Notes under the pieces: model-generated
Seen by the model: only the letters and a program-made list of their open reading frames with translations
What the model was told of the DNA's origin: nothing
Database searches by the model: none
Part shown: positions 33,659 through 34,919 of the stretch, piece after piece
How the letters are laid out: every line of letters begins with the position of its first letter
How positions within the stretch are numbered: the stretch's first letter is position 1
Assembly (NCBI GenBank): GCA_041485845.1
Contig: JBGPKH010000013.1
Span: 1 to 34,919, forward strand
DNA length: 34,919 nt
Reading direction: 5' to 3'
Origin: OMOG01 sp041485845
GTDB lineage: Bacteria; Acidobacteriota; Terriglobia; Bryobacterales; Bryobacteraceae
Program-made: the position numbers and the translations under genes

Positions 33659-33861
33659 GGAGACCCATTTCCTTCGCAACCCTTGTCTGGATCGCGGTTC
33701 TGCTTCCGCCCGCGCGCGCTCAGCTCGCGCAGCAGGGGAGCAATCTGGTGGGCAGCGGCCCGCCGGCGCGCAAACCAACAGGGCGTCGCGGTGGCCTCTC
33801 GTCCGACGGGAATACGGCACTGGTGGGCGGAAACGGAGACGCCCATACGGTGGGAGCATGA
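33659..33861 (+). pseudogene. FG-GAP-type repeat protein, N-terminal remnant
   Basis: The plus strand reads ISFATLVWIAVLLPPARAQL (signal-like), AQQGSNLVGSG, and then, after disturbed sequence, LSSDGNTALVGGNGDAHTVGA and a stop at 33859-33861. QQGSxLVGxG and LSxDGNTAxVGG are hallmarks of secreted FG-GAP beta-propeller proteins, which run for hundreds of residues. A second frame across the disturbed part (ANQQGVAVAS) suggests a double frameshift. No start codon precedes the signal-like segment. Confidence 0.55.
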
Positions 33862-34193
33862 TAGACCTCTCGTAGCATCCATTCTCCTGGCGAGCTCCGG
33901 TAGGCTGGTCCGGGGATTGGCCGGTATGTCCGTTTATCGCGAGCAATAGGACAGAATGGTTCGGTGGCACAACCGTTTTGCGGCCATGGCTCAAGGGCGC
34001 GCGCACGATCTTGCGTCTGACAACTACGTCGATGACCTGTAGCTGTTCATGAATTCCCTTCCCACCAGCATCGCAAAAGCCGCCGCTTTCCTGGCAGGTC
34101 TGGTTCCCCGCTTTGAAAACAGCGCAGGCCGGTCCGATCTGCCGGCCGGCCAAACGCGGTGCTAAACTCACCGGCTGAAGGAGTGCCCATCGC
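33862..34193. other. Intergenic, no recognisable gene
   Basis: No ORF with family resemblance was found on either strand in this 332-bp stretch. GAAGGAG at 34177-34183 probably serves as the ribosome-binding site of the next gene, although its spacing to ATG 34194 is long (about ten bases). No promoter could be assigned with confidence. Confidence 0.4.
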
Positions 34194-34919
34194 ATGTGGT
34201 CTCGTGTGATCGTTCTGCTGGCGCTTGCGGCTTCTCTGCACGCCCAGGGCGCGTTCGCCAATCCCGACTTCGAGAAGGGATCTCCGGGCGCGGTCCCGGA
34301 GGGCTGGTTCGTTCCGTCGGCGTCCTCGGGTTACCAGGCGGCGTGGGTCACCGAGGGGTGCCGCCAGGGCAAGGGGTGCGCGGAGATCGCGCCGCGGCCC
34401 AATGCGGGCGCCAATCCCGGAAACCTCGCGCCGCCCTATGCCGGGAAGCTGATCCGCTACCGTGCTCCGTTGATGGCGGCATGGATCGAAAACAAGTACT
34501 TCGTGACGTCGTCCACGGTCGAGCAGCTCAAGCCGGGAAACGAAATCGTGGCCATTAACGGCAAGCCGGCCGGGGCCGTCCTGGAGGATATGGAGAAGCT
34601 CATCTCCGCTGCCACCGCGCAGTGGAAGCGCGCGCGCTCCACGGTGGAAGCGCTGCAGGGACCACGCGGCGAGAAACTGGCCTTGACCGTGCGGCCCTAT
34701 CCGGACACGTCGACCAAGGAAGTCTCGGTGCCCTGCGACTCGTCAGGAGCTCTCACCGCGGATGCCCGCCCGAAGAAAGTGCTCACGGAACTGGAGAAGG
34801 GCATCTGGTACGTGGACCTGACGCGGGCCCAAGACAAGGAGTTCGACGACGCGCTGCCGGATCTGGCCTCCGCGAAAGGCATCGTGTTCGACATCCGCGG
34901 CTATCCCCGTGTCACCGCG
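34194..34919 (+). CDS. S41-type (C-terminal processing) peptidase, partial
   Basis: ATG 34194 opens a signal peptide (IVLLALAASLHA). A short carbohydrate-binding-like lead-in follows (FANPDFEKGSPGAVPEGWFV, EGCRQGKGCAEIAPRP). Next is a PDZ-like segment (LKPGNEIVAINGKPAGAVLE), then KGIWYVDLTRAQDKEFDDAL and KGIVFDIRGYPR. The last two mark the start of the S41 protease core. The frame is open to the right edge for 242 codons. The catalytic Ser-Lys pair would lie beyond the window. The lead-in domain is shorter than I would expect, joining the PDZ-like part directly at LAPPYAGKLIRYRAPLMAAW, so an in-frame deletion is possible. Confidence 0.7.
   Translation, partial: MWSRVIVLLALAASLHAQGAFANPDFEKGSPGAVPEGWFVPSASSGYQAAWVTEGCRQGKGCAEIAPRPNAGANPGNLAPPYAGKLIRYRAPLMAAWIENKYFVTSSTVEQLKPGNEIVAINGKPAGAVLEDMEKLISAATAQWKRARSTVEALQGPRGEKLALTVRPYPDTSTKEVSVPCDSSGALTADARPKKVLTELEKGIWYVDLTRAQDKEFDDALPDLASAKGIVFDIRGYPRVTA

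Overview
The window looks like part of an Acidobacteriota chromosome, most likely of the Solibacter/Bryobacter type. This is inferred from gene content, not from a marker gene. The pointers are a very large Oar-like TonB-dependent receptor with an N-terminal carboxypeptidase-regulatory domain, four pieces of the ABC-permease family ADOP (acidobacterial duplicated orphan permease), a DUF2934 protein, DUF1080 and DUF6250 glycan-related proteins, a TPR-CHAT protein and high GC content. No rRNA, tRNA, CRISPR array, phage or complete insertion sequence was seen.

Layout. 1-1843 (minus): a CHAT-domain TPR protein running off the left edge, preceded by a 36-residue ORF and a hairpin-rich spacer. 2144-6005 (minus): a tight housekeeping operon larC-metG-tatD with overlapping stop and start codons. 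6.2-13.2 kb: a region of decay. It holds an M28 peptidase stump, a frameshifted CmcI-like lipoprotein, a MATE exporter, a wrecked aminopeptidase P, three ADOP remnants, Crp and LuxR regulator tails, a DUF2934 gene and a single-domain response regulator. 13.3-15.2 kb (minus): an eight-heme cytochrome c with HEAT/TPR-like repeats at its C-terminus. 15.4-17.2 kb: an HExxH protein, a 96-bp tandem repeat, a DUF6250 protein and several copies of a short hairpin-forming motif.

17.3-25.0 kb (plus): an exported amidase, an M24 metallopeptidase, a catalytic-domain-less creatinase-N paralogue and a TonB-dependent receptor with a one-base frameshift. Together they suggest peptide or amide uptake and breakdown. 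25.5-27.1 kb (minus): a B12-binding radical SAM enzyme. 27.2-27.9 kb: a nonsense-mutated gluconolactonase-type remnant and a nested inverted-repeat element. 27.9-29.9 kb (minus): an ECF sigma factor translationally coupled to a three-module VOC protein. 29.9-34.9 kb: another ADOP tail, an SDR with a truncated metallo-beta-lactamase-fold partner, a penicillin-binding-type serine hydrolase whose start codon overlaps that of a divergent DUF1080 gene, a small secreted protein, an FG-GAP remnant and the start of an S41-type protease.

The most notable feature overall is the density of broken genes, about fifteen in 35 kb, mixed with hairpin repeats. Single-base frameshifts could be sequencing errors, but the large internal deletions and chimeric junctions cannot. 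The least familiar arrangement is the 36-residue ORF, structured leader and CHAT-TPR protein at the left edge. All protein names rest on reading motifs by eye; no database search was possible.
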